A stretch of 64,000 nt of DNA. Source: a virus. The stretch's first letter is position 1, and each line of letters starts with the position of its first letter. The notes under the pieces are model-generated. The model had not been told where the DNA came from. It searched no databases and saw only the letters and a list, made by a program, of their open reading frames with translations. The stretch lies in IMG/VR virus record IMGVR_UViG_3300005613_000027, positions 1 to 64,000 of that record; one strand, written 5' to 3'. Shown here piece by piece: positions 41,241 through 48,967 of this stretch. Made by a program: the position numbers and the translations under genes.

Positions 41241-41771
41241 TTAAAAAAATTCCTCCTTATCTGACACTTTAACATCTAAATCATACCTGTTACCTTGAAA
41301 TTTATTAAATTGTTTGGCTGCTTCAGTCTCTTCTTCTTTATTGAATATGGCCTTGTTTAACATATCTTCCTTTTTTTTCTTATCAAATGCTACAGCTAGG
41401 TCTATAATAGAAAATCCCTTATACTCATGTGGATTTATTCTATCTTTTCTTCTACTTAACAAGTTATCTTTTATTTTATCGTTTTGCTTTCTTAATTTTT
41501 CTATAGCAGTAGAAGCATCTATCTGTTTATCTGGACTACCTTTACTGGTTTTAAGAAGCCGTATCTCCAAAACCCTGTTCATAGCCAAACTCATAACATC
41601 ATCCATATCACTAGAAGTTAAATCCTCTTTATCAAAATCTTTCATATAAATGTCCACCAATGATTCATATATTTTCTTTTCATCATCCTCAAATATATCA
41701 TCTATAGGAATTACTTCCTTTAGCATCTCTTTTGCTTTTGGTGGGTTCTTAGGTCTACCGACAGATTTCAC
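41241..41771 (-). CDS. Terminase small subunit candidate
   Basis: This 176-residue helical protein is immediately upstream of TerL with no gap. It starts MKSVGRPKNPPKAKEML. It has a helical middle (YESLVDIYMKDFDKEDLTSS, MSLAMNRVLEIRLLKTSKG) and a charged C-terminal half (RRKDRINPHEYKGFSIIDL). Small terminases have this size and place and bind the packaging site. There is no clear DNA-binding helix-turn-helix to confirm it, and the 144-residue gene before it is a rival. Confidence 0.6.
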   Translation of the reverse strand: MKSVGRPKNPPKAKEMLKEVIPIDDIFEDDEKKIYESLVDIYMKDFDKEDLTSSDMDDVMSLAMNRVLEIRLLKTSKGSPDKQIDASTAIEKLRKQNDKIKDNLLSRRKDRINPHEYKGFSIIDLAVAFDKKKKEDMLNKAIFNKEEETEAAKQFNKFQGNRYDLDVKVSDKEEFF

Positions 41772-41782
41772 AAGCCCTCCTA

Positions 41783-42217
41783 TTATGTTAAATCATCAAA
41801 TAAAGTTTCTGGATCTAACCCATGCATCTCACAAAATTCTTTAAACAAAAGCAGTGTTTCGGGGGTCAATACGTGACCAAAATATTCTATATTATTACCG
41901 AAAGATATTTCCATTCTTCTTGCGCTTCTCATTGATCTATTAGTCAATACATCGTCTAAATCATCTAATTCTTCCCTCACCTGGTTAAGCCAACCACACA
42001 TACTGTCATCGTTTAATCTGCAATATGTATTTTCTATCTCTTCTGAAAGTGGATTCAATCTCCTAAAATATAATATTAGTGATTTAGAGATTTTATCTTT
42101 TGTTTCCTGTCTATGGCTCTGTCCAGTTTTAGATTTACTTATAGCTTGTTTACTCTTTTCACTTAATTTAAATCCAATAGGACGACCACGTTTCTTTTTG
42201 TCTCCATTACCAGACAC
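41783..42217 (-). CDS. NUMOD3-like DNA-binding protein near terminase
   Basis: This 144-residue protein has an N-terminal ~45 residues (KKRGRPIGFKLSEKSKQAIS, then KTGQSHRQETKDKISKS) that look like NUMOD3 modules, normally found in homing endonucleases. No nuclease domain follows. The rest is acidic and helical (NQVREELDDLDDVLTNRSM) and ends PETLFDDLT. It may be a domesticated DNA-binding protein, perhaps in packaging, or a degraded homing gene with a new use. It is directly upstream of the small terminase candidate. Confidence 0.55.
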   Translation of the reverse strand: MSGNGDKKKRGRPIGFKLSEKSKQAISKSKTGQSHRQETKDKISKSLILYFRRLNPLSEEIENTYCRLNDDSMCGWLNQVREELDDLDDVLTNRSMRSARRMEISFGNNIEYFGHVLTPETLLLFKEFCEMHGLDPETLFDDLT

Positions 42218-42220
42218 CCA

Positions 42221-42484
42221 CTACACCTCCTCCACACTGACGTATTTTTTACACTCAGTGCATATCATTCCTATTGTGTTTATAGGAACAGACGCTATGT
42301 GACCACAATCTTTACATTCTACGTTATTATGTCTTTTTGGTTTACTTGGTTTAGAAAATGTAAAGGGCAAATTACCATGGTCATCTACAAACTTACTTTC
42401 TCTGTGAATTCGTTCATTATGTTTTTTTACACCCTTTTCAGGTTCCCATCTTCTCTTAGTTACACCTGGATCTAATACCGCCAT
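42221..42484 (-). CDS. Small zinc-ribbon protein
   Basis: This 87-residue protein has a basic front (KRRWEPEKGVKKHNERIHRE) and a zinc ribbon at the C-terminus, CKDCGHIASVPINTIGMICTEC. Such proteins occur beside phage terminase genes. Its ATG lies inside the end of the previous homing gene (29-base overlap), which suggests the homing gene inserted at its start. The role is unknown. Confidence 0.55.
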   Translation of the reverse strand: MAVLDPGVTKRRWEPEKGVKKHNERIHRESKFVDDHGNLPFTFSKPSKPKRHNNVECKDCGHIASVPINTIGMICTECKKYVSVEEV

Positions 42485-43922
42485 TCCTTTTCTCCTTATT
42501 CTTGTTGTATTTTAAGTTGCCACAATCCCAGATCCTATTCCATCCCTGTAAAACCCTATTTTCCCATTCAGTAAGTGTTTGGTCATCATTATTGTTTTTT
42601 CTTAAATTAAATCTATGAATTCTTTTATATTTATTTCTGTCACTAAAATACCAATAATTTGGGGGTGTAATGGAATTTAGGTTAAACCCTAATTTTATAT
42701 ATAAATCACCAACTGACCATCTCCGATCAGCATAAGAAAATATTTCTGACCAATCATAATTTCTCTCAAAATATTTTAATAGTTTTGATGCGCCGCCAAC
42801 TACTTGATAATTTATTTTAGAACAAAATCTGTTTAATTCCCAAACACTAATTAAAGAATTCTTGGCTCCTTTAGAAATAGATGGTTTTGAAAATGTCATG
42901 GCAGAAACCATTTCTTCTTTATAAAAAAGACCTAATTTAACACTAGAACCATTATAACCCTGTAAATGATTTTCATTAAAAAAACTAGCTGCATCATTAG
43001 TACTTATTTCTCTGATAGAACAATTTCTGGCATAAACAATATTCGTATTATTCTCACCTAATATGCTTAACAACCTAGATAACACAATGTCTTTATTAAA
43101 CAAAAATTCATCTTCAAATATAGTAACAAGCCTATATCCAATCTCCTTACATCTAACTAGTTTATTTAAATGATATACACTATCTTTACCAAATAACTCT
43201 GAGTGCCACCTAATACCACAATACTCAATAGCTAATTTTTTACTTGGTATTACAATATCAAGTTCATAGGGTGGTATTAGTGTTTTATCATTAATAAATA
43301 AATCAGATTGTGTAACTACATTATTTAGAAACACAGCTAAAGTTTTTTCTACTCTTGATGTATTATTACTACATTTTTTACATCTACTATTATTAGTAAA
43401 CCAGTTAAACCAACTAGATATATACACATGTCCATTAGGACATAATAACTTTATTCTACTCCTAGAACTTTTATATTCACCTTCAATATATTTATACCCC
43501 TCTAACTCAACATGTTTTATAAAGACATCTAAATAATTATCCTTACATTTATTTGACACACAAAAAACACATTTATTTTTCTTCCTAGACCACGCACTCC
43601 AAATTACACTATTAATACCACCACATTTATCACATTTATAATATATCTTTTGTTTACTACTTTTATATTCATTTGTCAATAATGTAAACCCCTCACTATT
43701 AACTATATTACGCACATCATTTATATTAGAAAAACGATTAAATGCACATAATTTACATCTCTGACCCACCAACCATTTTTCTAAAGATATTTCTCCTTTA
43801 TGCCCAGCTGGACAAATATACTTCAATTTTTGTTTAGTGTTTATATAATAAGTAGTTAAAAGAATATAATTATTTTTATTAAAAACTTCTTTTACAAAAT
43901 TTATATCATATTTTCTATTCAA
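42456..43922 (-). CDS. PD-(D/E)XK-type homing endonuclease with zinc-ribbon repeats
   Basis: In this 488-residue protein, residues ~1-190 hold three zinc repeats (YILLTTYYINTKQKLKYICP with GHKGEI and CKLC; GHVYISSWFNWF and CKKC). Then comes a Vsr-like or PD-(D/E)XK nuclease: PPYELDIVIPSKKLAIEYCG, IRWHSE, then RLVTIFEDEFL. The C-terminal ~200 residues (ENHLQGYNGSSVKLGLFYKE, VVGGASKLLKYFERN, SYADRRWSVGDLYIKLGF) are a module known in phage homing nucleases. It is a probable mobile gene that shares its repeat with the HNH gene at 35868. Confidence 0.8.
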   Translation of the reverse strand: MNRKYDINFVKEVFNKNNYILLTTYYINTKQKLKYICPAGHKGEISLEKWLVGQRCKLCAFNRFSNINDVRNIVNSEGFTLLTNEYKSSKQKIYYKCDKCGGINSVIWSAWSRKKNKCVFCVSNKCKDNYLDVFIKHVELEGYKYIEGEYKSSRSRIKLLCPNGHVYISSWFNWFTNNSRCKKCSNNTSRVEKTLAVFLNNVVTQSDLFINDKTLIPPYELDIVIPSKKLAIEYCGIRWHSELFGKDSVYHLNKLVRCKEIGYRLVTIFEDEFLFNKDIVLSRLLSILGENNTNIVYARNCSIREISTNDAASFFNENHLQGYNGSSVKLGLFYKEEMVSAMTFSKPSISKGAKNSLISVWELNRFCSKINYQVVGGASKLLKYFERNYDWSEIFSYADRRWSVGDLYIKLGFNLNSITPPNYWYFSDRNKYKRIHRFNLRKNNNDDQTLTEWENRVLQGWNRIWDCGNLKYNKNKEKRNGGIRSRCN

Positions 43923-43924
43923 CC

Positions 43925-44485
43925 TTATCTCCTATAATCTACTTCTACACAACGTTTGGATGCTATGTAGTCTGACACATACACACACAACTCTTCAGGT
44001 GTATATTTAGATAAATCTTTCTTCCATTTTCCGTAAGACCATAATCCATAATGATATCCTACCATATTTTTAATTGCCTTATAGTCCTCATCATCCAAAA
44101 GCATAGTAGCTTCCTGTACCTCTATAACCAACTGAGCACCTAAATCTGGATGATTCTTAGTAGTATGCCCTGTCTTTTTCAATCCTTGTTTCCTCAAATC
44201 ATGAATTATACAAGCGCTTAAAATTAGATCTCTGCTGGTCTCACAACCAAGCCCCCTACACAACTCATACGCCAAAGTAAACACTTTCTTAGTGTGTAAT
44301 ATAGTACCATCAGGCCCTAACTCACTAATGGGATGATATTTTCCACTAGATGATGCAGGACAATCAGTAAAGAAATAATCAGGCGCATTTATCACACATA
44401 ACTTTGTAAATTCTCTTATATCATCGTCAAATATTAACTCTAATTCTGCCGCGAAAATTGCGGCTTTTTCTTCAATAGAAACCAT
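43925..44485 (-). CDS. HD-domain phosphohydrolase
   Basis: This 186-residue protein has the HD signature in LSACIIHDLRKQGL, further ligands in HTTKNHPDLGA and VGYHYGLWSYG, and a final Asp in CVYVSDYIASKR. HD proteins of this size often hydrolyse nucleotides or cyclic nucleotides. A role in nucleotide metabolism or in resisting cyclic-nucleotide host defence is possible, but the substrate is not predictable. It lies near the dNMP kinase gene. Confidence 0.8.
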   Translation of the reverse strand: MVSIEEKAAIFAAELELIFDDDIREFTKLCVINAPDYFFTDCPASSSGKYHPISELGPDGTILHTKKVFTLAYELCRGLGCETSRDLILSACIIHDLRKQGLKKTGHTTKNHPDLGAQLVIEVQEATMLLDDEDYKAIKNMVGYHYGLWSYGKWKKDLSKYTPEELCVYVSDYIASKRCVEVDYRR

Positions 44486-44505
44486 TAATTCTCTCCTTTT
44501 CCATT

Positions 44506-44736
44506 CTAACGTGGTTTTAAACTTAAATCCTCTTTATATAAATTAGCCCTTTCAACTCTTATAGATTGGTGGTTTGGGTTATATCCAGCTTGTGGATATC
44601 TACCACCTCTATAACTACGTGGATATTGTTCAAAATCCATGAACTTAGACCTTTCAGATACAATTCTAGCTACAGTATATCCTTTTTGATGTCTAACCCA
44701 GTAAGGTTCTCTATAATCACTTTCAGAAAGTGGCAT
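44506..44736 (-). CDS. Small basic hypothetical protein
   Basis: This 76-residue protein is Arg- and Tyr-rich (SDYREPYWVRHQKGYTVARI, EQYPRSYRGGRYPQAGYNPN). Its ATG overlaps the preceding stop by one base (ATGA-type), supporting expression as part of the operon. I do not recognise it. Confidence 0.5.
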   Translation of the reverse strand: MPLSESDYREPYWVRHQKGYTVARIVSERSKFMDFEQYPRSYRGGRYPQAGYNPNHQSIRVERANLYKEDLSLKPR

Positions 44737-45089
44737 TACTCATCTCCTTCACTAATTTTTTTAAGACTTTTAAGATAGGTAATATCATACTCACCTCTTA
44801 AAAATTTTGAAACACATTTTAAATTATCAACCCATCTATTCAAATCCTCTTCTATAGCGGACGCCCTAACTCTAAATAAAATAGTGTTACTATACTCTTT
44901 TATGTCTATATTATCTAAATCTACATCCACTCTAAATTCCACACTAGATAAAATATTAATCCATTTTAAAAAAGTATCCTTTTCTTCTGTATTAACACTG
45001 AACTCAAAAACTATCTTATTTGTAGATCTTAACAAATCAAATTGTATTAGACTTTCATTAAATTCAGACTTAAACATTTTATACACCAC
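44736..45089 (-). CDS. Hypothetical alpha/beta protein
   Basis: This 117-residue protein has alternating strands and helices (FEFSVNTEEKDTFLKWINIL, FRVDVDLDNIDIKEYSNTIL). It starts with MVYKMFKSEFNESL; an inner ATG at MFKSEF (45077) is also possible. It overlaps the next gene by one base. No family is recognised. Confidence 0.5.
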   Translation of the reverse strand: MVYKMFKSEFNESLIQFDLLRSTNKIVFEFSVNTEEKDTFLKWINILSSVEFRVDVDLDNIDIKEYSNTILFRVRASAIEEDLNRWVDNLKCVSKFLRGEYDITYLKSLKKISEGDE

Positions 45090-45158
45090 CTTTTCCTTGT
45101 CTTATTTATAATTTTATCCTAAAATAAACTATTTAGGCACACATTTTTTTCTTTTTGT

Positions 45159-45473
45159 TCAATAGCGCTGGCCTGGCGGACATTTAGGAGCAGAATCTTC
45201 AGCATCTCTCGCCAAATATTCTGCATACTCCTCCTCTCTACCCTCAACAACTTTACCAGTAGTTATTTCGCTGGCTTTTATTGTTCCCATTAAATCCATA
45301 GCAAAAGAAGGAATACTGTCTCCCTCCCACTCAACAGTTATATTCATATAAGTTTTATCCGCTATCTTTGATACCATTCTAGCAGAATTATAATTATCCC
45401 CGCTTTTTGTTATACTAGTATATACGATGGTACCAATGTCTATCTTTATATCTAATGTTTTTTTACTAGCCAT
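45159..45473 (-). CDS. Hypothetical small beta protein
   Basis: This 104-residue protein starts MASKKTLDIKIDIGTIVYTS behind AAAGGAGGAATAACA. The first ~70 residues form a likely beta barrel. The C-terminus carries an acidic helix and PKCPPGQRY. The 69-base gap after it holds a weak 6-bp stem (CCTAAA with TTTAGG) that might be a terminator. No family is recognised. Confidence 0.55.
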   Translation of the reverse strand: MASKKTLDIKIDIGTIVYTSITKSGDNYNSARMVSKIADKTYMNITVEWEGDSIPSFAMDLMGTIKASEITTGKVVEGREEEYAEYLARDAEDSAPKCPPGQRY

Positions 45474-45500
45474 TGTTATTCCTCCTTTTAATTTTATTTA

Positions 45501-45731
45501 TTAAGGTGACGGTGGCTCTGCTATAAGAGCTGCATTATAAGCATCTATATCTTCTTGAGTCATATCCCCCTGCATAAGCGGAGTACCACTAGCTGGGTCA
45601 TTAGCAGGCATAGTGTCTTCAGGACCATACCAACAAATCCAATCTCCATCAAATACAATACCAGTAGCATATCCATCGGCTGGCGCGGACTGCCCTGGTG
45701 TTAATTTGAACTTTCTATAAACATTAGCCAT
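45501..45731 (-). CDS. Hypothetical small protein
   Basis: This 76-residue protein starts MANVYRKFKLTPGQSAPADG. The ATG at 45731 has AGGAGG 5 bases ahead and follows the dNMP kinase stop. The protein is acidic, Pro- and Asp-rich, with DGDWICWYGPEDTMP and an end helix (MTQEDIDAYNAALIAEPPSP). Its function is unknown. Confidence 0.5.
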   Translation of the reverse strand: MANVYRKFKLTPGQSAPADGYATGIVFDGDWICWYGPEDTMPANDPASGTPLMQGDMTQEDIDAYNAALIAEPPSP

Positions 45732-45732
45732 A

Positions 45733-46383
45733 TTATCCTCCTGAAATTTTAAAATTTGCAAGATGTTTGCCAACTAAAAATCTAGCTACATCTTTAGCAG
45801 TCTCTTTTAATTCTTTTAATGTCCATTGATTATTCACTGTAAAATCTACTCTGTGCCCATCATCTAAATCAGTTTCTGATATATGTTGTTTATTATGTGT
45901 GGCTTTATCTTCTTCTCTCTCAACTCTTACATGATAACCACCTCTATCCACAACAGCATCAACTTCATTTACATGACGTAAATCAGTAATTATAACATTT
46001 TTATATTCTTTATCTTCAATAACTCTAAATAAGCGGTCTATCCAAAAATCATAATTTATTGTTCTGAAAAACTGACCGTAATTCTGCATTATCTCACGGG
46101 GTGTCCAATACTTAGGACGGGTTGGTAACTCACCTTTACCAAGACCTTCACAAAATGGTATTATGTGGTGTACCCTTTTATATCTCTCATCCTCAACTTC
46201 TTTCTCATCGCCCCAAAGCTGTTCGTAAGATAAATCAAAATCCTTTTGAACTTTTAACTTTAATTCATGAGCATATGCCATAAGAACATATGCCTGACCT
46301 GTTTGTATTTGTAATTCTCTTGCCAACATTTCTGCAAATGTATCTTTCCCAGACCTTGCCTTACCACTTACCCCGATTAACAT
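45733..46383 (-). CDS. Deoxynucleoside monophosphate kinase
   Basis: This 216-residue kinase has a P-loop GVSGKARSGKDTF (residues 4-16), then FWIDRLFRVIED, VIITDLRHVNEVDAV and a lid-type Arg region (RVEREEDKATHNKQH). The pattern matches phage dNMP kinases such as T4 gp1, which raise deoxynucleoside diphosphate supply for replication. P-loop Lys and Asp are intact. Its stop and the next ATG are adjacent, forming part of the metabolic cluster. Confidence 0.85.
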   Translation of the reverse strand: MLIGVSGKARSGKDTFAEMLARELQIQTGQAYVLMAYAHELKLKVQKDFDLSYEQLWGDEKEVEDERYKRVHHIIPFCEGLGKGELPTRPKYWTPREIMQNYGQFFRTINYDFWIDRLFRVIEDKEYKNVIITDLRHVNEVDAVVDRGGYHVRVEREEDKATHNKQHISETDLDDGHRVDFTVNNQWTLKELKETAKDVARFLVGKHLANFKISGG

Positions 46384-46441
46384 TTTAAACCCTCCCCCTG
46401 AACACCTTTAACAACTTTGTATACTTTATCATAAACTCCTA

Positions 46442-46702
46442 TCAAACTTTAAATTTTTTTATATTCCTTTTTAATTCAGAATCATACCTTTTTATCTTCT
46501 CGATTATATTTTTAACAGCCTTCTGCTCCCTGGTTAAAATTTCCGTTGCACGCTCTGTTGTTATATCTCTCTTTATTTCTACAAATTTAACAACATATTC
46601 TTTACACTTAGGCTCTTCTTCCTTTACACACTTCTTTCTATTCTCCTCACAAAAACACTCTACATCTAATCCATCAAATTTGACCCACAGTTTTTTAATC
46701 AA
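46442..46702 (-). CDS. Small Cys-containing hypothetical protein
   Basis: This 86-residue protein has clustered Cys in the front (DVECFCEENRKKCVKEEEPKC) and a basic helical end (KNIIEKIKRYDSELKRNIKK). Its start overlaps the preceding gene end by 8 bases. The Cys set may bind zinc. No family is recognised. Confidence 0.5.
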   Translation of the reverse strand: MIKKLWVKFDGLDVECFCEENRKKCVKEEEPKCKEYVVKFVEIKRDITTERATEILTREQKAVKNIIEKIKRYDSELKRNIKKFKV

Positions 46703-47096
46703 CGTTTATACTCCAATCGTTTATATTTATAACCCTATTAAGCAACATATATTCTTCAATTAACTTAGTTCTTTGCTCCATTAAATTAAAAATATCTAAT
46801 GTATTTCTAGGATTACTTATCAAACTTGCCATTGTTTCTATTTTCTCTAAAACTGTAGTCCTCAATTCAACAGCAGTGGAAATAGACACTTTAGTAGTAC
46901 CTATCTCTACTTCAACATCATTATTAGCTCTATTTATAGCTATAGAATACTTTTGAATTTTATCCTGTAATATAAATATCTTATTTATAATATCATTTAC
47001 ATTACCATGAACATCTTTATCTAATAAATAGTTCTCAAGCTCTTTAATTTCTGTTTTCAATATTTTATTTCTTAATATTAATTCTCCTAATAACAT
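46695..47096 (-). CDS. Helical hypothetical protein
   Basis: This 133-residue protein is mostly helical (ILRNKILKTEIKELENYLLD, TTVLEKIETMASLISNPRNT) and likely forms a helical bundle or coiled coil. It overlaps the next gene by 8 bases. It is the first gene past the left inverted repeat (47112-47129). No family is recognised. Confidence 0.5.
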   Translation of the reverse strand: MLLGELILRNKILKTEIKELENYLLDKDVHGNVNDIINKIFILQDKIQKYSIAINRANNDVEVEIGTTKVSISTAVELRTTVLEKIETMASLISNPRNTLDIFNLMEQRTKLIEEYMLLNRVININDWSINVD

Positions 47097-47111
47097 TTAA
47101 ATCTCCTTGTA

Positions 47112-48033
47112 AAATGTAGTTGTTCATCAAGGAACTCGGATAGAGCCCCGGCCTGCTTTTAGTCTAGTGCTGTGGAGCAATTACCACAGAATTTCAAATA
47201 TGAACGCCATCTCCTACCACAAGTAGGGCATTGAATTTTTACCCTAGTAGCTACTGCTTTTCTCACAGGTCTAACTTTACCACTCTTTTTAACAGTACCC
47301 TTCAACCTAATAATTATAGTAGAAGAACTGCTTTCCAGCGGGCCGACATCACCATAGTGAAAATCTTGTCTGACTTTGGACCCCTTCACAGTTATCACCT
47401 CGTCTGGCTTTGGGGTAGGAACATTACATGACACAGTAGTAGACGATTTCATACACCCTTTCACCTGATGGAAATTAGCCATGGTATATGTTGTTTGCGA
47501 AGGTCCGCCTTTACTATCTCCAAAAGTAAAATCATTTAAAGTATAATCAGGACTAAACCCCTCATCATAATTATAAACCACCCAAGGAGTAACTTGAGTA
47601 GTTTGCTCATACCAAAATTCTACTTCAACCATACCGTCATCAATTCTGTCTCCACGAAATCTTGCAATTTCCTTAGTCTTCTTAATAACTCTAAACTTAT
47701 GGGTAGCTCTAAGTCCTTTAAGAAAACCTTTTAATTCTCTCTGGGATTTACCAGGAACTATATACCTGTGACCGCCCATTACATCTTGTCCATCAACAGA
47801 AATTCTGGCTACCGCCGTTCGAGAATCTTTGTTTTTTAACAAAATAGAATATTCAGAACCAGGTGGTAATCTTACGACACCGCCTCGTTCTCTCATTATT
47901 CTACCTTTATGTTTTATTACTGCTATAAAATTATTCTTGTACACCATTCTATTTCCTCCCTTTTTACAGGCCTCCAGCCAAGGCCTCGTTTTATTTTTAA
48001 GCTGGATAGGATTTATGATGAACAACTACATTT
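47112..48033. repeat. 18-bp perfect inverted repeat flanking one gene
   Basis: AAATGTAGTTGTTCATCA at 47112-47129 and its exact reverse complement at 48016-48033 enclose about 886 bases. The enclosed DNA is the 262-residue zinc-ribbon gene plus its leader. The similarity stops sharply on both sides. Neither copy has a U-run expected of a simple terminator. The pair could be an invertible segment boundary, element ends or a pair of regulatory sites. No recombinase gene is in the window. Confidence 0.6.
47159..47947 (-). CDS. Zinc-ribbon protein between inverted repeats
   Basis: This protein has about 262 residues and starts MVYKNNFIAVIKHKGRIMRE at 47947, after AGGGAGGAAATAGA; a farther start at 48025 would overlap the inverted repeat. 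The first ~130 residues are beta-rich (SEYSILLKNKDSRTAVARIS, DGMVEVEFWYEQTTQ). A middle region has many T, S and P. The end is basic and closes with a zinc ribbon, CPTCGRRWRSYLKFCGNC. The role is unknown; a structural or nucleic-acid-binding protein is possible. Confidence 0.6.
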   Translation of the reverse strand: MVYKNNFIAVIKHKGRIMRERGGVVRLPPGSEYSILLKNKDSRTAVARISVDGQDVMGGHRYIVPGKSQRELKGFLKGLRATHKFRVIKKTKEIARFRGDRIDDGMVEVEFWYEQTTQVTPWVVYNYDEGFSPDYTLNDFTFGDSKGGPSQTTYTMANFHQVKGCMKSSTTVSCNVPTPKPDEVITVKGSKVRQDFHYGDVGPLESSSSTIIIRLKGTVKKSGKVRPVRKAVATRVKIQCPTCGRRWRSYLKFCGNCSTALD

Positions 48034-48036
48034 AGT

Positions 48037-48255
48037 TTATTCTTCTATTAATACTTCTTTGGCTTGCATGCCTTTTTCTTCCTTTTTAAGAACAAAAGAC
48101 ACCTTCTGCCCAGCTTTTAACGTTTTAAAGCCTTCCATATCAATGCTACTGAAATGAACAAAATACTCTTCATTCTCAATATCATCTCTGGTTACAAATC
48201 CGTAACCTCTTTCATTACTAAACCATTTAACTTCTCCAAATACTCTACTCATCAT
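48037..48255 (-). CDS. Cold-shock-type single-strand nucleic acid-binding protein
   Basis: In this 72-residue CspA-family protein, RNP1 is GYGFVTRDD and RNP2 is EYFVHFSSID, following GEVKWFSNERG. It has the full OB-fold length for the family. It likely binds mRNA or single-stranded DNA and melts structure in phage transcripts. Such genes are common extra genes in large phages. Confidence 0.95.
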   Translation of the reverse strand: MMSRVFGEVKWFSNERGYGFVTRDDIENEEYFVHFSSIDMEGFKTLKAGQKVSFVLKKEEKGMQAKEVLIEE

Positions 48256-48270
48256 TCTAAATTCCTCCGA

Positions 48271-48459
48271 TTATTCTTCTTTTTTCTCTTCTGTTTTATT
48301 GCCCGGCAGAAGGGGCTTCAAAGCAGCTTTAATTGCAGTTAAAATTATATCATCGTAAGGTGTAGGTGTTATGGCCACAACTTTATCGGCCACAAGTAAA
48401 ATTAGTAAAACTAATTCCCAATTTTGTATAACCCACGTCAAAACAGTAACATTATCCAT
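48271..48459 (-). CDS. Small membrane protein upstream of cold-shock gene
   Basis: This 62-residue protein has one hydrophobic segment (TVLTWVIQNWELVLLILLVADKV) and a hydrophilic, basic-acidic tail (LLPGNKTEEKKEE). A second amphipathic stretch follows (YDDIILTAIKAAL). It lies just after an M15 peptidase gene, so a holin or lysis accessory role is possible from context only. Confidence 0.55.
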   Translation of the reverse strand: MDNVTVLTWVIQNWELVLLILLVADKVVAITPTPYDDIILTAIKAALKPLLPGNKTEEKKEE

Positions 48460-48468
48460 GTTTCCTCC

Positions 48469-48957
48469 TTAAACGTCGTATAAACTCTTTAGGTAATTTA
48501 AAGACACCTCTTCATAACTATGTTTCTCATCCTTTAATTTTAACTTCTTAATATTCCCGCCTTCTCTGTAAGCCACGTGAATCCATCCATCTGGAAAATA
48601 TTCTGCAATGACTGCGCGATATTCCAGCCCACTACAAATAAATTCCACGACATCAATTAATTTAGTTTTCGGATCTATCGGCTCTATATCAGCAGCCTGC
48701 CCTCTTGCGTGATTCGAATTCTTATTGCTACCCACCGCTTCACACAATTCCACACTCCTAAAACCACTTGTAATCCTAATTCTGCCAAACTCATTTCTTA
48801 CAGGCTGTAATATATTTACAGCCAGCTTTTCTATACATTCCCACTCTTCATCAGTAGGTTCGTTTTTTATACCTTTCCTCAAAGCAGTCTGAGATCTTAC
48901 AAACTCCTTATAACTAAAGCTTTCTGCGCCAGGTATTTTATCATTTAATTTTCTCAT
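48469..48957 (-). CDS. M15-type D-Ala-D-Ala/endolysin peptidase
   Basis: This 162-residue enzyme is of the Peptidase M15 group. Zinc ligands appear as SNHARGQAADIE (H83, D90) and GWIHVAY (H127), with the supporting SGFRSVE at residues 64-70. It cleaves peptide crosslinks or stem peptides of peptidoglycan. No signal peptide is seen, so export would need a holin; the small membrane protein next to it is a candidate. This is the best endolysin candidate in the window. Confidence 0.85.
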   Translation of the reverse strand: MRKLNDKIPGAESFSYKEFVRSQTALRKGIKNEPTDEEWECIEKLAVNILQPVRNEFGRIRITSGFRSVELCEAVGSNKNSNHARGQAADIEPIDPKTKLIDVVEFICSGLEYRAVIAEYFPDGWIHVAYREGGNIKKLKLKDEKHSYEEVSLNYLKSLYDV

Positions 48958-48967
48958 TAATTATCTC

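Noticed and set aside
47100-47160. Possible tRNA-like piece with GGGGCTCTATCCGAGTTCC
   Set aside because: It cannot be folded into acceptor and anticodon stems. It borders the inverted repeat instead.
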